Assembly: GCA_002749535.1 (NCBI GenBank)
Contig: MZZL01000409.1
Coordinates: 1,423,527-1,487,526 of the forward strand
Reading direction: 5' to 3'
Source: Apophysomyces variabilis
Lineage: Eukaryota; Mucoromycota; Mucoromycetes; Mucorales; Mucoraceae
Length of the DNA: 64,000 bases
The position numbers and the translations under genes were made by a program. The notes under the pieces were generated by a model. That model had not been told where the DNA came from and ran no database searches. It saw only the letters and a program-made list of their open reading frames with translations. Below are positions 24,917-37,285 of the stretch, piece by piece. Position 1 is the first letter of the stretch; each line of letters opens with the position of its first letter.

Positions 24917-25172
24917 TCTACGATGGAAGAAGCGAAAAAAAAAAAGAAGGCTGCGTCGGGGTGGCACCGAATTTTTTGGGACGCTAAAAAGGACAAATGG
25001 TTAACGTCATCAGCCCGGACATTAACCGAGCCGAATCAACCGTACTTGCCGGAACCGCATGTGCTGCTGGAGGCGGGCACACAGATTGCATCCATCACCT
25101 TACCATTTGTATAAGCTCTCTATTTTCGAGGAGACATAAGTATCACAATATCAAAGAGCACGTTCCGAGACT
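24917..25172. promoter_or_regulatory. divergent promoter region between KHDC4-like and RNF220-like genes
   Basis: 256 bp separate the two start codons on opposite strands, so it must hold both promoters or a shared one. A short plus-strand frame (ATG at 24923) lies inside and could be an upstream ORF of the RNF220-like gene. Confidence 0.6.
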
Positions 25173-26817
25173 ATGTCCTCTCAAAGCGGTGTAGATCCAC
25201 ATGCACAACATGCCAATGGCCAGAAGTAAGCACAAGCAACAGTCTAAAGTCAGATAAAACCCGACGCGACTGACTGCAAATAAAACCCAAAAAAAAGAGC
25301 ACCACCAAAAAAGCGTAAAAGTCTAGCCCGGGAACTTCAAACGCTCGTAGACAACAACGGTAAACGAGGTATACCCAAATAGGAACATGTCTGATCGAGT
25401 AACGTATATAACTAACGTTATAAAAGCTAGACGGGATCTGCCAAAATGTCCGATATGTGAACGCCGTATCGAGCCTGCCGATTGGCCATATCATTACCAA
25501 CAAGAGTTATCACGACTGAATGAAATCGGATCAGATGCATACCATGACCCACTCGATAAAAAGTAATTCTGAATACCAATGGTTGAAAGAAGGTGGCGAC
25601 TTACAGTTCTCATTGTTCGCAGTAAAGGCAAGCGAGGAGCCGCTGTTGTGGCGAGACAGCAATTAGAAAGATCCACTGGAAAACGGAAACTAAATATGTA
25701 TGAACAAACTTTGGATATAATACGAAAAAATCGAACTGCACGTCAAGAAGCTTTGAGACGGATAGGTATAAATTACAATCATCTGCATGGACATGGGACG
25801 TTTACAACTTGGAGCTTTACCTAGATATGCCAATAAGACCGCATGAAAACGACGCAACCTCCTTATACGAAGACGTACAGACATGTTTTATTTGTAATGA
25901 ACGACTTCACGGCGACTCCGATGCAATCAATCTTCACATTGACCAATGTTTAGCTAACGGACCTCCACCATCAAGTCCATCGCCTGTTGTATCATCAGCT
26001 TCATCCATATCAGGAGCAGCAGATATCGGATGGCAAGAGTATGAATGGGCTGGACAAACCAGGGTTCGTGCTACAGCAATGATGGAAGGAGGATACAGAG
26101 GTAATATCGGGAAAGCAAAGCAATGATACACCAATAGTTAATATGTTAAACCGCATATTCTTCGCCCCATCAGGCGCTGGCTTTGCCACAGCAAATAAGG
26201 AAGAAGATGTGGACGAAGATCTTGACGTAGAGGATGATGGTGCCGGGCAATACGGCCAAAGCCAGTATGCTGAATGTGATATTGTTGTCAGCGATGACGA
26301 AAATGAGGATGTATCAGCATTAAGAGAAATGGTTTCAGGAGGCATTCCTCGAAGCTCAAGCAGTACAGCTGCAGATGTCCAAGAGTAAGCATGAATTTGC
26401 AATATGTTGTTCCCGTCTGATGCCAGCGTCAAATTAGGTTACCCAGAAGTGGGTTTGAGGAGACGGTTTCTGATGTTGGCTGGGAGCGTCACCTAGCACA
26501 GGCACACAGTGTGAATAACAGCAGTGGTGGTGGTCATTCGCGCCTTGTGATTGAGTCCCTTAAATCTCGACTTCAACAACTGGTAATCTCCTCTAGTTCC
26601 ATTTCTTTAAAACTTATCCTCTTTGCAGGAAGCCACATCTCGTTCAGCGCCTAGATGTCTGATATGTTTGGAACCATACAAAACACCACTGACTTCCATT
26701 GTTTGCTGGCATGTCCATTGTGAGCACTGCTGGCTCCACACTTTGGGATCAAAAAAGCTTTGCCCACAGTGTCAGAAAATTACCACACCTGCGGATTTAA
26801 GACGCATTTACCTATGA
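25173..26817 (+). CDS. RNF220-like RING E3 ubiquitin ligase
   Basis: Eight exons: 25173-25225, 25298-25368, 25427-25562, 25623-25765, 25825-26100, 26138-26384, 26438-26582 and 26629-26817, giving 419 residues. A PPKKRK nuclear signal is near residue 20. A first zinc module (LPKCPICERRI, about residue 45) and a second (CFICNERL...HIDQCL) match the paired Cys2His-type modules of RNF220. EYEWAGQTRVRA precedes an acidic stretch. The C-terminal RING is CLICLEPYKTP, CWHVHCEHCW, KKLCPQC, ending in TPADLRRIYL, which is almost the animal RNF220 ending. The 25369-25426 intron contains ACTAAC. The first two exons are less certain: the acceptor before 25298 is purine-rich, and an alternative start is ATG 25387. 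Known animal role: ubiquitination of transcription regulators. Confidence 0.9.
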
Positions 26818-27114
26818 AATTTTGGTTGTATCATCCCTCATTATCTTTGTACATTTCAGCAAACTCCTTCCCTTTTCTTTGTAATATAACGAGGTAGAAG
26901 TATTGTCCTTCTGCATTGACTGTCTTAAACTGGAGTTTATTATAACTAAATGCATGGCTAACTTTCGGAATGGATATAAGCGAAATAACTGGACCAATCT
27001 TATAGAAATAAACCCTTTTTTAATGGATCGTAGGCACTAACCTCGTAGTTCTAAAATGTTTATTCCATAAAAAGCATAAGTAGTGGACAGCAGAAACAAA
27101 AGTCATTTTCCTTT

Positions 27115-29513
27115 TTATTTTGAATCTTCTTCCGTTCTGCGAATCTTTTGTTCAGCTTGGTAATCCACCTAGTAGTTCGGTAAGTTCTTAGGCATTTAAA
27201 TCATGCAAATCATAACAATACCCCAATCTGATCTTCTGCTTTGCGTTTTTGACTTTGACTATTTACATCTATCATTTCTGTGTCGGGTATGGTGTCGCCG
27301 GGAACAAGCGTTCCACTCTTAATGGCATCCGCATGACATGTAGCATGATATATCTTCGAAAAGTTGGCACAAGGGTCAAAAAGTGCTCGTTTCCTTTGTC
27401 GTTCCTCCTTTTATCTTACCGTGTTCTCTACTAAAACTGCATTCTTATACATCCATTCTTCTTCTTCATCATTCCAGAAATCAATAAACCGCTCGCCACA
27501 AATGGGACAAGGCTTTCTATCTTCATTTGGCATGATTACTGTACGATCTTCCGTTTTCTCAGTATCCTCCATGGTCGGATTGTCGTTGGCATGAACCTGA
27601 AATTGTTGATCGTTCAGAAAAGCAGGTGCTAGTACGATTATTGTATTTAATGTTAGAAAGTGAAAAAATAGAATCTTCGAATATATCTCGCTGTTGGCTC
27701 TCTTTATGTGTACCTTGCTGACTTGTCACTTCGCCTCCAGCACCACTGATCCATTCCTCCTCTGTGACAAACCAAGATCTAGAAAGTCCGCGCTTAACGC
27801 GCTCTTTCATCCTCCGGTTTTGTCGGAAATGAGAGTCAAGATGAGCATCCATCTTGGCTTGCCCCTCGTCCGTCTTTGGATACCTGAACCCACACTGCTT
27901 GCATTGCAGTGGTAATCCTGAATACAGTACCTCCACTGCACCAGGTCTTGAGCTATTAATATTATTTTTGAGCGAAACAAAGATAAAACAAAAAACAATA
28001 ACAACTAATTACACACATTTGTAGATCTTTGCTCTCCAAAAGGAACCGGCTCGCCTCTGGGCTTTTAGATACCGGCAAGGTATTTAGATATCCCAGAGAG
28101 GTCAAGCCTTTCAGTAACTCATTTGTATTAACTGCTTGGGTGTACATCGGCGCTGACACGGGTGTAGGAGCAGCCAGAGGCGTCGGGGTCGGGGCCGGCA
28201 TAGACGTAGTTTTGGATGCGTTTGCTAACATAGATGGCGCAGGATGTGCTAAACGGGCTAGCGGTTGGGTTCCAGGCGGCGGGGATGGCTGAGCCAATGT
28301 GGGGTTCGCCATTGTTGATGACAGGAGCATCGGGGATGATGCCATAGGAACTCCAGACGCAACTGGCGGTGTGTTTGCTAATATCTGTGACATATATTGC
28401 TGAATTGGTACAGCCTGTGCCGGAGGAAGGGTTGGAAGTAATGTCTGAATCTAATCGCACATTGTATATTTCATCAGATCTGCAGCAATATGGCCATTAT
28501 GAAAAAGATACCTGGCCCAGTATCTGCGAGACGGGATCTGGCGTAGCTGTTCCTCCCTGACCCGGTGTAGATTGAATTGAAAGCACATTTTGGAGTGAGG
28601 ACAGAATATTAGCTTGTGTCGTATGAGGTGACTGATGGATTATTTCAGTATCTGGTTATCTTCAGCGTTTCATACCTGGACCTGAGTGGCTGGTGTAGAT
28701 GATTGTATAGGTGCGGATGCAGGAGGAGAAATAGGCATTGTCTGTACAGGTGTTGGGATTTGTGGCGATACCTGTGATATTGGCGGATTCACAAACTGCC
28801 GTTCTCCTGCGCGTTCTTTGGCAAAACGAGGCCGTCCTCGGGGATCGCGATTTTCACGTTGATTCTAACAGTCGCCGTTCGACATCAAACCAAGTTTTCC
28901 TTTCCAAAAAGCAATTACCTTAACGAAGCTTGGGTTTACATGAATTTGTTGGTTACGAGGCGATACTCCCATCTGACGTTGCTGTTGATGTGGAGTTGAG
29001 GATGACTGGGATTGTTCGCGCATATAGTTCAGTGCGCGCTCAATGGATTCAATTATGTGCCTAGCAAAAACGGGTCCTCCGTTTGGCATACCATTTTTCC
29101 ATGTTTGGAGCAGACGCTCAAAATTGCGTCTAGTATGAGGTTCGGTTCGAGTGTAGGCGTCAAGGAAGATGGAGACGATGTTCCTTGCAAAGTGATTTAC
29201 ATAGACTTCGCCGACATTCTTACAGATCGAATCAATCAAATATAGGACTGGCAATTTTTGACCGGGAGCATTCTGTTTTAAGGTTGATTTAGACGTGAGA
29301 TTACAGTTGGGGACTTACAAGTCTGATCTGCTGTTCAATTTCACGGACGATGACGTTGGCGGCGTGTTGATTTTCTTGGGCCAGTATAGTCAGGTTTGTA
29401 ATGATGGGCTTGCTATTGAACGTCAACTCGTAGAGAGCGGTGCGATAATTGCGTCGCACTGTTTCGATGTTGGCCATTGGTTGTTGTTGCTGTTGTTGAG
29501 GTACGCCACTCAT
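27115..29513 (-). CDS. PCF11: Pcf11, pre-mRNA cleavage factor (CFIA/CFIIm) subunit
   Basis: Nine exons: 29319-29513, 28919-29272, 28676-28864, 28512-28631, 28017-28444, 27714-27952, 27420-27628, 27222-27353 and 27115-27168, giving 639 residues. Residues 10-140 form the CTD-interacting domain (LPVLYLIDSICKNVG is its signature). A long Pro/Gln/Ala-rich linker follows. The first zinc finger is CKQCGFRYPKTDEG...HLDSHFRQNRRMKE, about residues 445-475. The second is CPICGERFIDFWNDEEEEW, about 549-567, completed by YHATCH. Family role: binds Ser2-phosphorylated RNA polymerase II CTD and Rna15/Rna14 to couple 3'-end cleavage with termination. The intron before 27628 was placed to give APAFLNDQQFQ in frame. 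One donor (after 28017) is GTGTGT. Confidence 0.95.
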
Positions 29514-32500
29514 GACAATAAAAGATTTAAAGATGGATAGAAAGATAATGCAGAAACTTGACTACTCAAAACAATCTAAGGAAAGATTGTCTATCTTTTT
29601 TTATTTTGATTGTTTTTGTCTTTTTTGTTTTTCTTTTTTGTCTTGCAGAGGCCTTTCCGTGCAGCGTATAATGGCTGTTTCGAACACTTCTTGCTTACAA
29701 GAGAAAAAAAAAAGCACAGCAAAAAAAATTGAGGACAATTGAAGGATTTTTTGCGCACGTAAAAAATGACCGCCATGAATTACGGACTTTGAAATTTGTT
29801 GCAACTGATGACGCTATTAACTTTCGTCAAGTGAGCGAACGTCTATTCGCACTAGTAATCCGCACCAAGCAGGTCGTTATCTTTTACAAAAATGACGCAG
29901 TATAACACACCGACGAAAATAGTTTATTCTAATTCCTGTCAGTTTCAACAACATAATAGACATTTACAGGAATGCACTTCTTCCATTCATAACAATAACG
30001 TACAGCAATATAACAAATCGCGATACAATCCCAATATGTATTAAAGCAATTGACTTCTATCGGTGTCAGGCACGAAGTACTCTTGCTTGTCAGACTTGTC
30101 ATGAACAACAGGGCATAAACTTTAGGCTCTATAGTGACTCACCGAAAGAATTTGCCTTTCTAGCAACTCTTTGCTTCAGCACTTCCTCTTTAGCACGCAG
30201 AATAACAGGAATCTGCTTTTTGGTTGTATAGCATACAGATTACTGATCTTTGTAGACATGCAGACCATTCTTGCGAAACAGATCTCCTTATGCTCAGGGA
30301 CACACAACCTAGCCTCTTGGCAGAGCTGGTATTACTGGACGGTATGTTTGTTTCATCGAATAATTTCTAAAAGAATTTGCTCGATTTCGCTACAAACATC
30401 GTCCATTTCGAACCCATTAATCTCGATTTTCATGGGCAGTTTTCAGGGCGCGTTTCGGTGCCTCTTCTACAGGGCGTCCTGCATACTTCCCTCTTTGTTA
30501 TGTGTGTCAATACTTGAGAGATCGTTCGCGCTACCCACCCACCCCCCGACTCTTGTACTCTATGCGCAGATCCTCTTTTAGCATAATTTAAGCCAGCGAT
30601 ATGATGGCATTTGATATGCTTGTTTAAGCCAAAGCAGCTTTTATCACCTATCGGCCTTTGACATTCATGATAAATAACTTGGTTACTGGAAGAGCTGTCA
30701 AAAGATGAATAAAAAGCACACCTTGCGGGTTTCCGGACTTTGTATGTTTTCAACCCCTCTCATTAATATCGTCATGTGGACAATACGCCTACTAAGACAG
30801 CCACTCATAGTAAAGCCCAATCCGACTGTCCGAAACTAGGACAATGAAACGCCAATATAAGAGAATTGACACACGTGCCAATAACAGAAAGAAATGTCGG
30901 ATACTGTATAAGATGATCCGACAAACAGACGTAACTAACGAGAAGAAGAAGCTTTTCAAGAACTAGTGCTTCAATGGGGAACAGGCTATTTGTCAGGTTG
31001 CAGCTGAAGGAGCCCAATCCCTCCTTAGAGAACAGCCTGTCTGAAACGCGAACGTAACGCAATTTAAAGTGTCCGTGCTCTGATAATACGACGCAAATAG
31101 AGTGCGCATATTCCATAGCATCTGTCGTCTCACAATAGTTTATTGTGCACTTAAAGCTCAAAGGATAACTGACAATTTACAAGTTGTACAAGCTCATTGC
31201 TTTCATTATGCAGCGCTATCCACTGGTCAGTTGGTGTAACGTGAACGAGAAGCAATAATATTTCATCTGCGTATTGCATGTTTTGCAGTGTATCCATTTC
31301 ACGTATGGACATAGATAGGATCTATGGGCCATATGGCAAACACCGCATCATCATGAAACACACATTTGGAATGAAGAGGAAAGAGACGACTAAACAGAAT
31401 TTCACAGCACTTCACGTCTTTCCTTCCTTCGTAAGACGCTTTGAGAGTAATAAGAGTGTACCGTTCAAATGTTATGAATAAGCTGATAAAACTTCCAAAC
31501 TACGATGTGCATCGATTCATAATGGTTCTTTCCCGACGGATTAACTAAGTGGAAGTTTTGATAACTTGAGTGAGACTATTGTCGAAAAGAGTCTATCAGC
31601 AGAGAGTCGATTTCATTAAGTCACCTGAAGAAATTTCAAACAATGATTTTTGCGCTTTCTGTTCTTCCTCTTTCCTCTTTATTCTTCCTTCCTCTCTTAT
31701 ATTTGTTTATATTTTAATTTCTCTTACGCGTACTCTCTTCTTACCAACTGCCAGAGACACTGTTACAAAGTTTTCTATGGAATCTCCAGAAGAGTAACCA
31801 CCCCGTAAAAAAAAAAAGAAAATTAATAAGAAAAGGTCGCTGTTGACGAAGGGCCACCCGTAAGACAAAGTTGGTCAATATTCTCAAGCCAGAATACAAG
31901 TATACGAGAGTATGTCTATGTTTCACGTATGCTGGTATAAGCTAATATCTTGTTTACCAAGAATTCCGTGAAAAAGTGGAAGAACACAAGGTACTTCGCC
32001 ACGATGCCATGAATTTAATCAATCTCCATGTCCGCTGGCAGACGAAACTTGCCGATCCGAGACTTTCCCCTTCCCTCCCCTTGATAATGTAAGTTTATGG
32101 CTTCGGGCTTACAAACTCGTGTCAGTTGGCTCCATGGAAGAGAAAGAGATAAATGGAGCGATTTAAACTTCGAACAAGCTCTCATTGACATAGCCAAGAG
32201 GTGACTGGAAGCAATGGGAAAAAGACCCGGTTAAGAAATATACTTCGTTCGTTGCACAGGTAGCCCAAAAAATTGCCATGGACCACACCTTAAACATGTT
32301 AAATAATCCACCACATCCCTCGGAAATTAACATCCATGAGCAGAGAACAGGCATCCGTATATGCTTCCAAGCCTATTGCCAGTATGTCTCTGACAAGTAA
32401 TGAAACGGATTTATTGATTGATTGATATCGTTTTCCTATAGACGCGAAACTACATATTGTCAATAATATAAAAACATACCTAATCTACGTATGGAAGGCT

Positions 32501-34267
32501 TTGTTTCAAGAATGAATGTAGTGGTCCAGCCACTCTTGGTAATGCTCTAAAATGCCTTTTCGCGAGTACTATCCTACTTTAATACGGAGACTATTTTTAG
32601 TAAGATAATGGCTGGGTTTTATAGATTGCTTGATTTTTAATTGTCATTATAGACACCGTGAAAACAGAATGCTGTTATTTCGAGCTACAAATACCACCCT
32701 TGATCGGCTGATAAATCGAATTTTTTGAGAAGGATCAGTAAGACAGCTGTTACTTGTTTCTACTAATTTTAGATCTTAATAGCAAGAGATACCGATACCG
32801 ATGGCTCATAAAACCAGTAAGAAAGACAGAAGGCAACAAGAAAGAAAAGCGAATTACCAAGTATAAGACCCGTTTAGTCTATGAAGAAACCTCTCACTCT
32901 GATCAATCTAAAAGGCAAGTACGATAATGGAGTGGTCTGGTGGCGTCTATTTTAAAGTTTCAAGTTTGCTTGCGGCTGCAGACAGCTAATCTTCTTCACA
33001 GCACCGAGTTCACAGAATCGCTACTTTCGAGTACTACTCCCTGTGACTATATCGTGGAAACCAGCAGCGGAAAGAGTATATGGGTTCCGAGCCTGAAACT
33101 AAGAAGTTGATTGACGAAAGAACGTCTTTCAAAACGGCCGACCTGCAGAAGCTCACTGACACTGTGAAGTATATCATGTAACACTACGAAACGGTTACGG
33201 AATCTTATAGCAGATATATGAGGTAGGATTGCGGTCATATTATCTGCTATTTAACAATGCTCTAGGTATAAAGAACTCAAGCTTAAATTGTGGATAAAGA
33301 AAAGGAACAAACCAAAAATAGCCAAGAGGCTGCTATCTGATAGCAAGAGATACAGCATCAATAATTTTCAGAATCAGAAAAGCAGAATGAAAAGAAAAGG
33401 GTTGCTGATTGCCCGAACGACAAGCATGACGAAAGAAATGGACCTATATAATTGCTTATGGCAATGGGACCTTTTTCAGGTTCAACATGTGGGTGGGTGG
33501 ATGCTCCAACGAAAGCGATAGTCAAAGAATAAAGTCCTCAAGCTTTTAGAAGAAAAGCAATGTTTAATGTAAAAGCTATTTTACTTTTAATCTCTTTTAT
33601 ATCTAACAGAAACCCAACTACTTGTTTATGGTTGATGAGTAACTTAACTTCGCAAATATTACCGTGTTGCAAGAAAAAAAACTGCGAGGAAAATAAGGAA
33701 CGCCCAGATGCAAGTGGTCAAGAAGGCGCAAGGATGTATGCTGTGTTTGTTTGTAAAAAGGATCATGCCCGGTAATGTACCGGAACCGCGATATTAATGC
33801 TGCCACTAACATGTCACAAGTACTTTTGTACATAATAAATAATAAGGATGAAAGATCACAAGAATTTCGACGAAGTAGCTCCACTTGAAAACTATAGAAG
33901 AACGACTATACTATCCGTTAACTAGTTAGATAATCTTTGAATGAAGACTTGCTATTGACTTCACGCAAAAATAAGCTCCGGAAGAACTGACATGGACATC
34001 ATAGTACAAGACAAACACCCAATAACATGAATAACTTTTTCTCTTCCTCAGCGTACAGATGCGAAATAGTCCTTTTTGCCTGCATGTGGAAACACCTGCA
34101 AGCCCAGATTTTTGGTTGTCCGACGTTGAGTTCGGACCGGAGCTGCGAGGTAGGTTGAAGCGTCAAGCTGTACTGTACTCAGCTGAGCGGGCTTGGGACA
34201 CTCGCAGTTCCGTCGCCCTTTTCTCTCCTCTTCTTACCCACTCTCTCTATACAAACAATTTACTAAA
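29514..34267. other. gene-poor region upstream of PCF11
   Basis: The first few hundred bases must hold the PCF11 promoter. The rest has short frames without family motifs (for example 30171-30581), T-rich tracts near 29590-29640, and Fanzor relic B from about 32860. A readable block near 31980-32090 (DAMNLINLHVRWQTKLADP) could be an upstream part of the same relic. Confidence 0.5.
32860..33890 (+). mobile_element. decayed Fanzor (TnpB-like nuclease) relic B
   Basis: Frames on the plus strand align with copy C at 40.6-42.1 kb block by block: GKYDNGVVW with GKFDDALIW; HRVHRIATFEYYSL with HRVRSTSTEEYYSL; SEPETKKLIDERTSFKTADL with EPAIKDLIDKTPSLKTSDL; MGPFSG-x-DAPTKAIVKE with NGAFSG-x-APTKAILKE; then the zinc-finger region. 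It ends with NRDINAATNMSQVLLYIINN (33785-33844), a canonical RuvC-III motif with its Asp retained. The frames are broken by several stops and shifts, including a TGA at the Cys of EYYSLC, and the RuvC-I Asp is lost. Inactive relic. Confidence 0.8.
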
Positions 34268-34853
34268 ATGTAAGTGTCTTCAATGATTTCATAAAATCGA
34301 ACGCTTACACTTGTCTTGCATGTTCATTCAGGTCTGAGCCATATGATCCTTACATCCCTAACACTCAACGAGGCCAGAACCAAGCCCGCGGCGGTGGCAA
34401 TGCCAAGACTCAGCAAGTTCAAAAGCAAGTGGATGAGGTCGTCAATATTATGCAAGAAAACATCGACAAGGTCATGCAACGCGGTGAACGACTTGACGAC
34501 TTGAGAGGAAAAACAGGTAAAGATAACAGAAAATGGTCTTCCCACTAAAACAGAAGAAAAGAGGATTTGCAGGCTACAGCAGGCCATTTCCGTCGTGGAG
34601 CAAATCAAGTTCGTAAGCGAATGTGGTGGAAAGATTTGAAGTGGAAAATCATTATAGCAGTGACTATTCTGGCGATTCTGGGTATCATTATTGGTACGTG
34701 AACTTATTCTCGGAGAATTTTTGTCTAATCTATTCCATGAATATAGGCTCGATTGTCGGCACTCAGGTAAATAAAAGAAATAGCTGATGAAAGGATATGG
34801 AACACCAGATTTAACTATACCATTTTTAGACCAACAAGAACAACCAACAGTAA
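34268..34853 (+). CDS. SNC1: synaptobrevin / VAMP v-SNARE (Snc1/2 type)
   Basis: Exons 34268-34269, 34332-34516, 34562-34693, 34747-34766 and 34830-34853 give 120 residues. The start codon is split, AT|G, across the first intron. A short Gly/Gln-rich N-terminus precedes the R-SNARE helix (VDEVVNIMQENIDKVMQRGE, zero-layer Arg in MQRGERL), then LDDLRGKTEDLQATAGHFRR. The juxtamembrane RKRMWWKDLKWK and one C-terminal membrane anchor (IIIAVTILAILGIIIG) complete a tail-anchored v-SNARE. Family role: fusion of secretory and recycling vesicles with the plasma membrane. The acceptor before 34562 is purine-rich (GAAAAG) but is the only one giving KTEDLQ. Confidence 0.95.
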
Positions 34854-35709
34854 CCAAATATGCTTTATATCTTAACTGACAAACCTATGTTTTGTCTATC
34901 CATCAATTATTATGTACGTTGTATGTGTGTGCATGCCTGTGAGATTCTCTCTTGGAGCCAGCTTCGTGTAATGTTTCTGTGTTTCACATAAACCCTATTT
35001 CTTTTTCTACAAAATTGGCTAACACTTAAATACGCTAATCTGATTCAAGCGATTTTTATCTGTTACATTAGTGTACATGCTCGCTATAATACGAGCTTTA
35101 GTTCGGAACACCAAATGGATCCCTGAACAAGCAGTGTGTTATAGCGTTATCTATTGTGTGCTTATAAGGTAGCATAACAAAGACTGAAGTGAACAAGATA
35201 AACAGGTTTAGGAAGTTTTCGTGAGATAATCATGTCTACCCAAATCCATGGCGAAAATAAAAAAAAAAAGTAACCACCCATGTGTGTCAGTAGGTGAGAA
35301 CCCGAGTACAACACCCATGTTAAGAGTTTAATCCTACGACATGCGAAGCTTAGAGCGACATGCATATCCGCTTGTTTATGTGTTCTTCAGCATTTCTCAA
35401 ACATACATTGAAAGCTGCACAGAAATGCACTTCACTGGCAACTAAATCTGCGTAAGCATGTAGAAAGTCGAAAGAAGCTCTGCTTAACAGTATATATTAT
35501 GATGTCGTCATTTGTGTAAAAGATCATTATAAGCAAGAACGTTTTAACTTCCGTGGAAACAAGCCATTCCCCTTTCTGCCAGCTAATCGAGCATAGCATT
35601 TAGCAATAGGAGTGTCAGGTTAATTTAATCAGCCTAGCTCCTGCGATATATAACTGCAGTATGTGAGACATCAGTTCGTTCTCCAGTGATTTTGCTGTGA
35701 GCAGCTCTA
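34854..35709. other. intergenic, convergent 3' ends
   Basis: AT-rich region between two convergent genes. No supported gene. Confidence 0.55.
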
Positions 35710-36973
35710 TCATAAACGCTCGTCTTCAAACATTTGCCTTTGCATGGCCTCATGACGAATGTTGTAGGCTTCCGCAACGACCTAGGTATGGTAAATCAAT
35801 GCAACTAGATAAAACACTTACCCCTCGTATATTCATGCTCGGTAGCCTTAGCAACATAGTCCTAATTTCCGACTGCTCCAGATCCTCTAAGCTCTCTCGA
35901 GCCATCCGTAGTATAGCTGATTTGCAATATTAACATTAAGTCTCACTATGTTCTTGGCTTACCGAGGCAGACAAATGGATGGAAATCTAGAAAATCGGAC
36001 ATCGCAAAATACGTATCTACGAGCTGTGAAAATCAAAATCAAGTATCATGTGCAGTTTACCCCACAAACGCATCACATTATCGAACTTCAACTCTTTCGC
36101 TAGCAAGTTTTGCAACCATGACGTGGCCCACTCGTTCAAATCCACCTCCTCGTCTTCAAAGTAGTTACACCTGGCAGAGAACAGCTTAATGCAAAGTTAC
36201 AATGGTCAAGGATAATCACAGTTCAGGAAGAACATAGCGAAAGAGTGTCATAAAGCTCGCCACGCGCTCTTTGATAGTTGTATTGATGTAATATTCATCT
36301 AGTCACAATGAATAAAGGTAATAAGAACGCCATCCTTACCAATCGTTTGCGTTAACCTTTCGAAACAGAAGTAGGCATCACATTCGCTATTTAAAGCATA
36401 AACGAACGGTGCGCATAGGCTGACGAGTGCTGGATGATACTCGGCATCTCGGTTAGCATTGAGGTAGGCTATAACAATGTTCTCGATTTGTTCTGAATAT
36501 CGTTTCCCTTGGAGTTCCGGTGTTCTACGTAAATATCGGGATACTTCTCCACGAACACGCTTAGAAACCTCTGGATCATGTTTGTCTATTTGTTCGTAGT
36601 CTTCACTCCGTGCTTTCGAGTTTGTCAATTCCTTTGCTTTGTGTTATTGTTAGATTCAGTCATTCAAATTAAAGCCGACTTACATCGATCGGCCTCTTGC
36701 ACACCCAAAAGATATTTCCAGGCCTCCTGCACCAACAATGGCGCAACTCGTCAATAAATTAAGCAAAATGTTTTGAAGGGAACATAAGAGAAATTCTCTT
36801 TTTCTTCGTATTGCATTTTATACTCTTTATGTTTCTCGACAACTCACCCCACGTAAATGGTCTGGTATGCCATGTCGAGCAAGAAGCCGTAAGCGGTCTA
36901 AATCGACATGCACTTCCGACTGCAAGATCTCGTTGAAATCGTCCAATATCGAAATGGCTTCATCTTGTTCCAT
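35710..36973 (-). CDS. TBC-domain Rab GTPase-activating protein
   Basis: Eight exons: 36848-36973, 36684-36726, 36340-36636, 36220-36298, 36061-36170, 35963-36016, 35822-35916 and 35710-35781, giving 291 residues, nearly all TBC domain. Visible motifs: HGIPDHLRGEAWKYLLGV; the arginine-finger region VRGEVSR (Glu where IxxDxxR has Asp); CDAYFCFERL; LNEWATSWLQNLLAKEL; MRLWDTYF; FHPFVCLAILR. The usual glutamine-finger YxQGM is YHPAL here, so the classical Gln is missing, suggesting an atypical or weak GAP or one using another residue. The Rab target cannot be told from sequence. Family role: switching off Rab GTPases in membrane traffic. Confidence 0.9.
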
Positions 36974-37285
36974 ATTTTACACGCTCCAATTAGTACACCC
37001 TATCGATAATGACCAGAATATGTGCAGAATGGAGAGCGTTTGCTTAGAACCGTTTTGGGACGAATCCAAAAGTAAAGATATTGCAGGATTCCATAGTCCG
37101 ACTGGCCAAGTCAATGCGTGGAAATTTTGAAGGGCATTTGTGCACATATCCAAGTGACAAGTATGCGAATCAATCCTTATCATCAACACTGGCATCATTC
37201 AACATTATTTTTGCTAACATAACAAGCCTATTAGCCTGCCTCAGTTGTGAATGCTATAGTTGTATGTACAAAAAGAAATAATTTT

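Noticed and set aside
24794..25114. 106-codon plus-strand frame over the KHDC4/RNF220 promoter
   Set aside because: It overlaps the first exons of the minus-strand gene, is lysine-run rich and shows no family motif; at most an upstream ORF.
29590..29650. Pyrimidine tract plus TTGCAG on the plus strand as an exon boundary of a new gene
   Set aside because: No convincing coding exon follows, and the tract lies in the PCF11 upstream region.
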